Shown piece by piece: positions 1-6,172 of a stretch of DNA of 9,221 nucleotides. The translations under genes were made by a program, and so were the position numbers. Each line of letters opens with the position of its first letter. Within the stretch, counting starts at the first letter, position 1. The stretch is from an uncultured Flavobacteriaceae bacterium (GTDB lineage Bacteria > Bacteroidota > Bacteroidia > Flavobacteriales > Flavobacteriaceae): positions 1 to 9,221 of the forward strand of contig CALIIP010000083.1 of assembly GCA_938018045.1 (NCBI GenBank). Direction: 5' to 3'. The notes under the pieces are model-generated. The model was not told the DNA's origin, searched no databases, and was given only the letters and a program-made list of their open reading frames with translations.

Positions 1-1
1 A

Positions 2-625
2 AACAATGCAACATTGAAATTTGCTCATGATTGTGGAATGCAGTTTAAATTTGTTTCAAGAGAAGCGTATCGAGATAAAAATTCAGAGAGTTTTATCGCA
101 AACCTAGAAAATGAATTTGGAGATTTTTATTTAATTCCAGAAGGTGGAACAAATGAATTAGCAATCAAAGGTTGTGAAGAAATTTTAAATTCAGAAACCG
201 ATAAATTCGATTATATTTGTGTTTCTGTCGGTACAGGAGGAACAATTTCAGGATTGATAAACGCTGCAGAAAAGCATCAGCAAGTAATTGGATTTCCTGC
301 TTTAAAAGGTAATTTTTTAACATCAGAAATAAAAAAGTATACAAACAAAATTGATAATTGGAGTTTGAATACCGATTATCATTTTGGTGGTTACGCAAAA
401 ACTTCTGACGCGTTAATTAGTTTTATAAATCGTTTTAAAAAGGAAACGGCAATTCAGTTAGATCCTATTTATACAGGTAAAATGTTATTTGGTGTTGTTG
501 ATTTAATAAATAAAGACAAGTTTGAAAAAGGTTCTAAAATTCTGTTAATTCACACAGGAGGAATTCAAGGTATTGAAGGAGTGAATGTGATTTTGAAAAG
601 TAAAAATAGAACTTTAATTAAATAA
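2..625 (+). CDS. ACC deaminase/D-cysteine desulfhydrase-like PLP enzyme (5' end missing)
   Basis: This is the C-terminal two thirds of a fold-type II PLP enzyme of the 1-aminocyclopropane-1-carboxylate deaminase/D-cysteine desulfhydrase family. The frame is open from base 2 and begins inside the protein: the first codons read NNATLKFAHDCGM, typical of the region after the PLP-lysine segment, so the catalytic lysine lies upstream of the window. A TTG at 14 is not the true start. Visible motifs are SVGTGGTISGL (codons at about 224-256), the glycine loop that holds the PLP phosphate, and the C-terminal IHTGGIQGIEG typical of the family. The family removes ammonia from ACC, or sulfide and ammonia from D-cysteine; which substrate applies cannot be told from this fragment. 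The gene ends 16 bp before the CPBP protease gene, so they are probably co-transcribed. Confidence 0.88.
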   Translation, partial: NNATLKFAHDCGMQFKFVSREAYRDKNSESFIANLENEFGDFYLIPEGGTNELAIKGCEEILNSETDKFDYICVSVGTGGTISGLINAAEKHQQVIGFPALKGNFLTSEIKKYTNKIDNWSLNTDYHFGGYAKTSDALISFINRFKKETAIQLDPIYTGKMLFGVVDLINKDKFEKGSKILLIHTGGIQGIEGVNVILKSKNRTLIK

Positions 626-641
626 TTAAATAATTAATTTT

Positions 642-1490
642 ATGGAAGGTAAAAATAGAGGTTGGGTTAGAGTATTATTAATGGTTATTCCATATTTTGT
701 TTTGGTTTCAATTTTTCAAGTTGTTGGAATGTTACTCGCCGGAAAAAACTTGATGGATTTATCTGAACCAGATACTCCGATTCAAACATTAATTGTTTCG
801 ATTTTCAGTATGCTCGGAACTTTACTTATAATTTGGATATTCATGAAATATGTTGATAAAGAGAAGTTTATCAATCTTGGATTGCATTTTAAAAACAGAA
901 AGAAAGATTTTATTGTTGGAATTGGACTTGGGATTTTAGTAATGGCAATTGGATATGAATTGTTATTATTTTTAAACGAAATTAGTTTTGATAAGATTGT
1001 GTTTGAACCGATTAACATTTTAATTTCTATAGCCTTATTTACTTGCGTATCAATAATGGAAGAACTTCTGTTTCGAGGATATATTTTGAGAAACCTGATG
1101 ATTTCTTTTAATAAATATGCTGCTTTAATAGTATCATCAGTCCTTTTTTCTTTAATTCACGGAATGAATCCTAACGTTGACGCTTTTAGTCTTTTCAATA
1201 TATTTCTAGCAGGAATTTTATTAGGAATTTCTTATATATATACTAAGAATTTATGGTTTCCGATAGGTTTACATTTAAGTTGGAATTTATTTCAAACTTT
1301 GTTTGGTTTTAATGTTAGTGGTCAAGATTTTTATTCTATAATTGAATTTAAAATTCAAGAGAATACTTTATTGAATGGCGGAGCGTTTGGATTAGAAGGA
1401 TCAATATTATCAATTATTGCTGAAATGCTTATAATTATAGGTGTAGTTATTTACTATAATAAAAATAAAGTATCATTAAATGAGAATTAA
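642..1490 (+). CDS. CPBP family intramembrane metalloprotease
   Basis: This 282-residue polytopic membrane protein belongs to the CPBP/Abi (CAAX prenyl protease 2-like) family of intramembrane glutamic/metal proteases. All three signature motifs are present: EELLFR (E140, E141, R145), FSLIH (F169, H173) and HLSWN (H211, N215). Hydrophobic segments lie near residues 10-33, 48-70, 90-112, 122-140, 160-175, 183-200 and 258-275, which suits the usual multi-helix fold in the inner membrane. The ATG at 642 follows an AT-rich leader 16 bp after the upstream stop. The 3' end overlaps the glucosaminidase gene by 11 bp, so translation of the two is likely coupled. Substrates of bacterial CPBP proteins are mostly unknown; the neighbour suggests, but does not prove, an envelope role. 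Confidence 0.92.
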   Translation: MEGKNRGWVRVLLMVIPYFVLVSIFQVVGMLLAGKNLMDLSEPDTPIQTLIVSIFSMLGTLLIIWIFMKYVDKEKFINLGLHFKNRKKDFIVGIGLGILVMAIGYELLLFLNEISFDKIVFEPINILISIALFTCVSIMEELLFRGYILRNLMISFNKYAALIVSSVLFSLIHGMNPNVDAFSLFNIFLAGILLGISYIYTKNLWFPIGLHLSWNLFQTLFGFNVSGQDFYSIIEFKIQENTLLNGGAFGLEGSILSIIAEMLIIIGVVIYYNKNKVSLNEN

Positions 1491-2268
1491 ATTTTTTACA
1501 ATTTTATTAGTAACACTCTTTTTAACAAGTTGTGGCTCAAAAAAGAAGTTAGTATCAACCAAAAAACCTAGAGAAAAAGAAATTGTTGTTGTTAATGAAA
1601 CTCCAAGAGAAACTATACCAGTAATAAAAAAGCCATTAAGCACAGATATAAAACAAAATTATATTGATCAGTATAGTGATATTGCAATAGAGGAGATGCT
1701 TAAATATAATATTCCTGCAAGTATCACTTTGGCGCAGGGAATTTTAGAGTCAAGTAGCGGAAAAAGTGAATTGACATTAAAATCAAATAATCATTTTGGT
1801 ATAAAATGTCATAAAAACTGGAAAGGTGGAAAGACATATCATGATGATGATGAGAAAGGAGAATGCTTCAGAGTGTATAAGAATCCTGTTTATTCATTTA
1901 GAGACCACTCACTTTTCTTATATGGTCGTAAGCGATATATAAACTTATTCGACTTAAAAATCACAAACTATAAAGGATGGGCAAGGGGTCTTCAAAAGGC
2001 AGGCTATGCAACTGATAAAAAATATCCAAACAAACTCATAAAAATTATTGAAGATTATAGATTATATGAATATGATGCAAAGGCTCTCGGTAAAACAGTT
2101 GAAGAAATTAAAAGTGAGACTGTAGATTCTCATATTGTAAAAAAGGGAGATACATTGTATTCTATTTCACGAAAATATAAGGTTTCTATTGTCGATCTAA
2201 AGGAAATAAACGGACTTGATTCAAATGATATTACTATAGGTCAAAAATTGTATTTGACAAAGTTATAA
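1480..2268 (+). CDS. Lipoprotein N-acetylglucosaminidase (GH73-like) with LysM domain
   Basis: This is a 262-residue peptidoglycan hydrolase predicted to cleave glycan strands in the periplasm. It starts with a lipoprotein signal peptide (lipobox L15-T16-S17-C18), then a Lys/Pro-rich linker to about residue 55. A glucosaminidase domain of the FlgJ/GH73 type covers about 60-205; E90 in AQGILESSSG is the expected catalytic glutamate, and the later YATDKKYPNKLIKII block is typical of the domain. A LysM repeat at about 218-260 (HIVKKGDTLYSISRKY) binds glycan. The residues after the lipid-bearing cysteine (GSKKK) are basic, so a periplasm-facing anchor is more likely than surface export. The ATG overlaps the end of the protease gene by 11 bp. 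The gene is followed by a palindromic repeat and a strong terminator, so it closes the operon. Confidence 0.93.
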   Translation: MRIKFFTILLVTLFLTSCGSKKKLVSTKKPREKEIVVVNETPRETIPVIKKPLSTDIKQNYIDQYSDIAIEEMLKYNIPASITLAQGILESSSGKSELTLKSNNHFGIKCHKNWKGGKTYHDDDEKGECFRVYKNPVYSFRDHSLFLYGRKRYINLFDLKITNYKGWARGLQKAGYATDKKYPNKLIKIIEDYRLYEYDAKALGKTVEEIKSETVDSHIVKKGDTLYSISRKYKVSIVDLKEINGLDSNDITIGQKLYLTKL

Positions 2269-2279
2269 TTGAAACTTAA

Positions 2280-2348
2280 TGTCATTCTGAACAAAGTGAA
2301 GAATCTAAATTGATTGAATAGAGATTCTTCGTTTCACTCAGAATGACA
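2280..2348. repeat. REP-like imperfect palindrome (TGTCATTCTGA...TCAGAATGACA)
   Basis: Two 27-base arms (2280-2306 and 2322-2348) form an inverted repeat. The outer 11 bases (TGTCATTCTGA) and the inner 9-10 bases (GAAGAATCT) match exactly, with about 5 mismatches between them; the loop is 15 bases. From memory, very similar palindromes occur in many copies in intergenic DNA of Bacteroidota and some other phyla. The element sits between two convergent genes, just before a terminator, the usual place for REP-type elements. Whether it is dispersed in this genome cannot be seen here. Confidence 0.75.
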
Positions 2349-2352
2349 AAAT

Positions 2353-2380
2353 AAAAAAAGCGCCGATTGGCGCTTTTTTT
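2353..2380. terminator. Bidirectional Rho-independent terminator
   Basis: The stem is GCGCC (2360-2364)/GGCGC (2369-2373) with loop GATT, flanked by seven A (2353-2359) and seven T (2374-2380). The A and T runs extend the stem and give a U-tract on either strand. It lies between the convergent glucosaminidase and Spy-like genes and ends transcription of both. Confidence 0.92.
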
Positions 2381-2383
2381 ATA

Positions 2384-2851
2384 CTAATTCTTCTTTTCCA
2401 TTCTTTCAGAACGTTCTCCTTTTTTGCGTTCCCCACGTTTTTTCATTTTGCGACCTTTTTGTTTTTGGCTTTTTTCCCACTTTTCAAATTGTTGTTCGTT
2501 CAAAATGCTTTTCATTTTCTTTTTTGCAGCTATTTTTTTATCCAAATGACTATTCATTTTACTCAAACGCTCAGTTTTTGAAAGTTTTGCTCTCTCTTTA
2601 CCTTTCTCGCGTTCTGCTCTTTTGGCTTTTCGTTCTTTTGCTTCTTCAATATTCATTTTCATGATTTGACTTTGTTGAGCTGATGTCAAATCTAACTGTA
2701 AAGTCATTTTTTTAGTTTTCAAAGCAGCTGCTTCTTCAGGGGTTAAATCTTGCATAAACGATTTCTGTTTATTCTTTGTTTCACTACTGTCTTTTTGTGC
2801 TTGTGTGTTGATTGTCATTAATGCAATCATAACTATTACTAATTTTTTCAT
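2384..2851 (-). CDS. Small secreted, very basic Spy/CpxP-like (LTxxQ) protein
   Basis: This 155-residue protein has a Sec signal peptide (about 1-19, cleavage near TQA-Q) and a long helical, highly charged mature part; about 45 of 155 residues are Lys or Arg. The segments LTPEEAAALKTKKM, LDLTSAQQSQIMKM and ILNEQQFEKWEK look like the LTxxQ-type helices of Spy/CpxP periplasmic proteins and of similar small Bacteroidota proteins (DUF4890-like). That family includes periplasmic chaperones and stress sensors, but function here is unproven. The C-terminal tail, from about residue 128, is a run of K/R/G/E with GERKKGERSER, probably disordered. The ATG is preceded by an A-rich leader (AATTAAAA). The gene ends 4 bases from the terminator shared with the convergent glucosaminidase gene and is divergent from the M49-like peptidase gene. 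Confidence 0.8.
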   Translation of the reverse strand: MKKLVIVMIALMTINTQAQKDSSETKNKQKSFMQDLTPEEAAALKTKKMTLQLDLTSAQQSQIMKMNIEEAKERKAKRAEREKGKERAKLSKTERLSKMNSHLDKKIAAKKKMKSILNEQQFEKWEKSQKQKGRKMKKRGERKKGERSERMEKKN

Positions 2852-2907
2852 TTTTAATTGGTTTTAAATTTATTACACATCTATGACCAAAAAAAGTCTA
2901 AAAGGTT

Positions 2908-2915
2908 TAACTTTG
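2908..2915 (+). promoter_or_regulatory. Bacteroidota -7 promoter box (TAACTTTG)
   Basis: TAACTTTG fits the Bacteroidota -7 consensus TAnnTTTG exactly. It lies 28 bp upstream of the M49-like lipoprotein ATG, so the mRNA would have a leader of about 20-25 bases. A clear -33 TTG at the usual distance is not visible. Confidence 0.5.
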
Positions 2916-2943
2916 AATTTCATTTTAACAAAATATTAATACC

Positions 2944-4596
2944 ATGAAGAAAGTAATTTTATGTTTAATGCTATCAACTATCATATTTTCGTGTAAGCCA
3001 AAAGATGAGACAAGAAAGCCTATACAGCAATCAACTGTTGAGAGTAACACATCAGAAATGAAAAAGAATTTAAGTAAATATGTAACTGTAAAATTAACTG
3101 CTGATGTTGATAAGCTTACAGAGAACGAACGCAAAATGTTGCCAATTTTAATAAAAGCAGCAGATAAGATGAATGACTTTTTTTGGTATGAATCGTACGG
3201 TGATAAAGACGCATTGCTAAGCTCTATTACTGATGCTGATACTAAGAAATTTATTGAAATAAATTATGGTCCTTGGGACAGATTAAATGGAAATAAATCT
3301 TTTATTGAAGGAATTCCTGACAAACCTTTAGGAGCAAATTTCTATCCACAAGATATGACAAAGGAAGAATTTGAGAAATCAGATTTTGAAAATAAAGGAA
3401 GCCTTTACACATTTGTAAGAAGAGATGAAAACGGAAAATTATTTGCAATTCCGTATCACAAACAATTTGCTGATGAGATGAAAGAAGTTTCAGATTTGTT
3501 ACTCGAAGCATCAAAATTAGCAGAAAATGCAGGACTTAAAAAATACTTAGAGTTACGTTCAAATGCATTATTAGATGATAATTATCAACCAAGTGATATG
3601 GCTTGGATGGATATGAAAACCAACACTTTAGATATTGTTATTGGTCCAATTGAAACGTATGAAGACCATATTTTTGGTAACAAAGCAGCACATGAAGGTT
3701 ATGTTTTGATAAAAGATCAAGCATGGAGTGCTAAGTTGGCGAAGTTCAGTGCATACTTGCCAGAATTACAAAAAGGATTGCCAGTTGATGCAAAATACAA
3801 ACAAGAAGTTCCAGGAACTGACTCTGATTTGAACGCATATGACGTAGTATTTTATGCAGGAGATTGTAACTCAGGAAGTAAAACTATTGCAATTAATTTA
3901 CCGAACGATGAAGAGGTTCAATTACAAAAAGGAACGAGAAGATTGCAATTAAAAAATGCAATGAGAGCAAAGTTTGATAAAATTTTAATGCCAATTTCTG
4001 ATGTTTTGATTGATGAGAGTCAACGTAAACATATCACGTTTGATGCATTTTTCGCCAATACAATGTTTCATGAAGTTGCACACGGACTTGGAATAAAAAA
4101 CACGCTAGATGGTAAAGGAACGGTAAGAAATGCGTTGAAAGAACACGCAAGTGCTTTAGAAGAAGGGAAAGCAGATATCTTAGGATTGTATATGATTCAG
4201 CAATTAACAGACAAGGGTGAATTAACAGATGACTTTAAAGACAATATGGTTACATTTATGGCTGGTATTTTCCGTTCGGTTCGTTTTGGAGCATCTTCTG
4301 CACATGGAAAAGCGAATATGATTCGTTTCAATTTCTTTAAAGAAAAAGGAGCATTTACAAGAAGCGAAGATGGAACCTTCAAGGTGAATTTTGAAAAAAT
4401 GGAAACTGCAATGAAAGATTTATCTAGTTTGATTTTAAAGCTACAAGGTGATGGTGATTATGATGGTGTTGCAAAACTAGTTGCTGAAAAAGGAATTATT
4501 TCTGATGATTTACAAGCCGATTTAGATAGATTAGGTGCAGCAAGTATTCCAGTTGATGTAATTTTTGAGCAAGGAGTTGAGGCTTTGGGATTGTAA
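2944..4596 (+). CDS. Lipoprotein zinc peptidase, M49 dipeptidyl peptidase III-like, with HEVAH motif
   Basis: This 550-residue protein has a lipoprotein signal peptide with lipobox I14-F15-S16-C17. The zinc site is HEVAHG (H376, E377, H380) followed by ALEEGKADILGLYM (E406, E407, D411), the pairing seen in peptidase family M49, where the second motif is EExx(A/R)(D/E) and its second Glu binds zinc. The classical M49 motif is the hexapeptide HExxGH; here it is a pentapeptide, as reported for the DPP III of Caldithrix abyssi (HEISH). The length (550) suits such shorter bacterial forms better than the roughly 700-residue eukaryotic enzymes. Homologues in flavobacterial genomes are sometimes labelled dihydrofolate reductase; nothing here supports that. 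Expected role: removal of dipeptides from peptide N-termini, outside the cytoplasm. The gene stands alone, with its own promoter box and terminator. Confidence 0.85.
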   Translation: MKKVILCLMLSTIIFSCKPKDETRKPIQQSTVESNTSEMKKNLSKYVTVKLTADVDKLTENERKMLPILIKAADKMNDFFWYESYGDKDALLSSITDADTKKFIEINYGPWDRLNGNKSFIEGIPDKPLGANFYPQDMTKEEFEKSDFENKGSLYTFVRRDENGKLFAIPYHKQFADEMKEVSDLLLEASKLAENAGLKKYLELRSNALLDDNYQPSDMAWMDMKTNTLDIVIGPIETYEDHIFGNKAAHEGYVLIKDQAWSAKLAKFSAYLPELQKGLPVDAKYKQEVPGTDSDLNAYDVVFYAGDCNSGSKTIAINLPNDEEVQLQKGTRRLQLKNAMRAKFDKILMPISDVLIDESQRKHITFDAFFANTMFHEVAHGLGIKNTLDGKGTVRNALKEHASALEEGKADILGLYMIQQLTDKGELTDDFKDNMVTFMAGIFRSVRFGASSAHGKANMIRFNFFKEKGAFTRSEDGTFKVNFEKMETAMKDLSSLILKLQGDGDYDGVAKLVAEKGIISDDLQADLDRLGAASIPVDVIFEQGVEALGL

Positions 4597-4621
4597 AGGT
4601 TTTATAACTAAAATAAAAATG

Positions 4622-4656
4622 AAGTATGTATAAAATAATTTTATACATACTTTTTC
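4622..4656 (+). terminator. AT-rich Rho-independent terminator of the M49-like gene
   Basis: A near-perfect inverted repeat (4622-4636 with 4638-4652, arm core AAGTATGTATAAA) ends in TTTTT (4651-4655). It begins 26 bp after the M49-like stop codon. The stem has few G-C pairs but is long, up to 15 bp. Confidence 0.8.
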
Positions 4657-4717
4657 TTTTATTAAATGTTACATTAGCTTTTTTAAATAAATTATTAATA
4701 ATTAAACAAAAAAATAA

Positions 4718-5356
4718 ATGAAAAAAATCATCGTTATTTTGACTTTACTAGTTACAACAGTATCATTTTCTCAAACAAAATTATATGTTCATAAAGACGC
4801 TGATAATTATGTTGCTAATACAAAAACGATTGCAATTTTACCAATGAAAGTAAAAATTAAATTAAGACCAAAGCAAATGAAAAACTTTACCCCTGAGCAA
4901 ATGGTTGAAATGGGAAAAGAAGAATCTTTAGATATTCAAAAAGCTATGCATACTTGGTTTTTGACTAGAAAAAAAAGAGGGACATTATTAGTAGATGTTC
5001 AAATTCCTACCAGAACAAATGCTTTATTAAAAAAAGCTGGGATAGATATCCATTCATATGATGAGTATTTGCCAAGTGAGTTAGGTGAAATATTAGGAGT
5101 CGAAACAATTATTACAGGGAATTATGAAACTTCTAAACCAATGTCTGAAGGAGTAGCAGTAGGAGTAGCAGTTTTATTTGGCGCATTTGTTTCGACTAAT
5201 ACTGCAGTTATGAATATGGATTTTATGAGTACTACAGATGATGAACTGGTTGTTAATTATAATAAAAAAGTGCGAGGCTCATTAGGATCTGATTCACAAG
5301 ATTTAGTAAATATATTAATGCGAAAGGTTTCGAGAAGAATACCATATACAAAGTAA
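4718..5356 (+). CDS. Secreted protein of unknown function, possible CsgG/LpoB-like core
   Basis: This 212-residue protein has a Sec signal peptide (about 1-18, cleavage near SFS-Q). I do not recognise a named family. Visible features are a strand-like TIAILPMKVKI (37-47), a charged helical part with FTPEQMVEMGKEESLDIQKAM (57-77), then LLKKAGIDIHSYDEYLPSELGEILGVETIITGNYE (103-137). An early IAILP strand followed later by a G-V-hydrophobic-I-T-G-N strand resembles the fold of CsgG, LpoB and TolB-N-like periplasmic proteins, but this is inference from pattern. A Gly/Val-rich hydrophobic stretch (144-160) follows; it could be a buried strand or a membrane-interacting hairpin. The ATG is preceded by an A-rich leader; a weak -7-like TAGCTTTT lies at 4675-4682. 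The gene is monocistronic, with a terminator 18 bases downstream. Confidence 0.75.
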   Translation: MKKIIVILTLLVTTVSFSQTKLYVHKDADNYVANTKTIAILPMKVKIKLRPKQMKNFTPEQMVEMGKEESLDIQKAMHTWFLTRKKRGTLLVDVQIPTRTNALLKKAGIDIHSYDEYLPSELGEILGVETIITGNYETSKPMSEGVAVGVAVLFGAFVSTNTAVMNMDFMSTTDDELVVNYNKKVRGSLGSDSQDLVNILMRKVSRRIPYTK

Positions 5357-5373
5357 ATTCAACATTATTAAAT

Positions 5374-5405
5374 AAAAAATGCTCCGAATTTCGGAGCGTT
5401 TTTTA
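5374..5405. terminator. Bidirectional Rho-independent terminator
   Basis: The stem is GCTCCGAA (5381-5388)/TTCGGAGC (5390-5397), effectively with a small AT loop, followed on + by GTTTTTT and flanked on the other side by AAAAAAT. It serves the secreted protein gene to the left and may also stop transcripts from the convergent FG-GAP gene. Confidence 0.9.
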
Positions 5406-5478
5406 TTTATAATATAATTCTGAAAATGTATATAGAGTTTTTACTTGTGGTGTTTGCCAGTTTCTTAAGAAGTGGTTT

Positions 5479-5913
5479 CTAGTTTAGCACTTTAGAAGAA
5501 ACTGGAGGGATTAACAAGCCTTCAAATTCTCCTTTAAACAATGTTGCAGTAAACTTATCTTTCTTGCCATCTGGAGATGTTCCTGTCATAACAATTTTTG
5601 TCGTATTACCTTCTTGAAGAAGTTCTATTTTTTGTTTTGTCCCAATAGAAGGGAAAGAAAAAATATGCTCAGGTTTGTTATAGGTTATACCATTATTATT
5701 AATTAAATATACTCTTCCTTGGTTTTTTTTAACAAAAACACCAGCAACGATAATATCTAAATCTCCGTCCTTGTCATAATCTATCTTAATTTGATCAATA
5801 GTTTCCTCATCCAAATATTTAATATTTAAAGTCTTTTGCGAATAACTGTTTAGAAAGAATAATGTTAATATTAACGTAATAAGGGGACTCTTGGTGTTGA
5901 TTTTATGCTTCAT
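5479..5913 (-). CDS. Small secreted protein with one FG-GAP/calcium-loop motif
   Basis: This 144-residue protein is predicted to be exported. The chosen start is the ATG at 5911-5913, which gives MKHKINTKSP followed by a hydrophobic signal core (11-22) and cleavage near SYS-Q. A TTG at 5937 would add eight residues in front of the signal peptide and is less likely. The mature part holds one FG-GAP/VCBS-type motif, IDYDKDGDLDIIVAG (44-58), with Asp residues at 45, 47, 49 and 53 forming a DxDxDGxxD calcium loop. FG-GAP proteins usually carry several such repeats as propeller blades; only one is evident, and the rest (about 60-144) is predicted beta-rich without recognisable repeats. Function is unknown. 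No type IX secretion C-terminal domain is visible. It converges on the secreted protein gene to the left. Confidence 0.75.
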   Translation of the reverse strand: MKHKINTKSPLITLILTLFFLNSYSQKTLNIKYLDEETIDQIKIDYDKDGDLDIIVAGVFVKKNQGRVYLINNNGITYNKPEHIFSFPSIGTKQKIELLQEGNTTKIVMTGTSPDGKKDKFTATLFKGEFEGLLIPPVSSKVLN

Positions 5914-6000
5914 TAAGAGTTTTATATATAGAAACAAAAAAAATTGACATTTTTAAGTTTCAAAATTAATTTTAACTTTTAAATGGCAATTTTTTGATTA

Positions 6001-6008
6001 CAAATATA
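6001..6008 (-). promoter_or_regulatory. Bacteroidota -7 promoter box (TATATTTG)
   Basis: On the minus strand this reads TATATTTG, an exact TAnnTTTG match, 87 bp upstream of the ATG of the FG-GAP gene. Transcription would start near 5994 and give a leader of about 80 bases. The -33 element is weak. Confidence 0.45.
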
Positions 6009-6096
6009 ACAATTTTTATGGATTCATGAATGTCAGCTATAAAATGATTAAAACTAGATAAATAATAAGGCTTAATATACTAGAAACTATAGTGTT

Positions 6097-6128
6097 AAAA
6101 AAGGAACTACAACTAAGTATTTCCTTTT
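6097..6128 (-). terminator. Probable lysS terminator
   Basis: An 8-bp inverted repeat, AAAAGGAA (6099-6106)/TTCCTTTT (6121-6128), has a 14-base loop. Read on the minus strand, the hairpin ends in TTTTTT, about 45 bp after the lysS stop codon. The stem is AT-rich with a large loop, so its strength is uncertain. Confidence 0.55.
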
Positions 6129-6172
6129 GAATATAATAACATTACTGCTATCGTTCGAAGAATAATTAAAAC

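Noticed and set aside
2944..4596. Dihydrofolate reductase, a label often attached to homologues
   Set aside because: No DHFR motifs are present. The HEVAH and EEGKAD zinc motifs and the lipoprotein signal point to an M49-type peptidase.
5457..5505. Inverted repeat CCAGTTTCTT/AAGAAACTGG around the FG-GAP stop codon
   Set aside because: The arms are 10 bp with a 29-base loop and no U-tract. A clear bidirectional terminator lies just beyond, so this may be chance.
5914..5937. TTG start extending the FG-GAP gene by eight residues
   Set aside because: The ATG at 5913 gives a normal signal peptide. The extension would place MFLYIKLL in front of it and uses a rare start.
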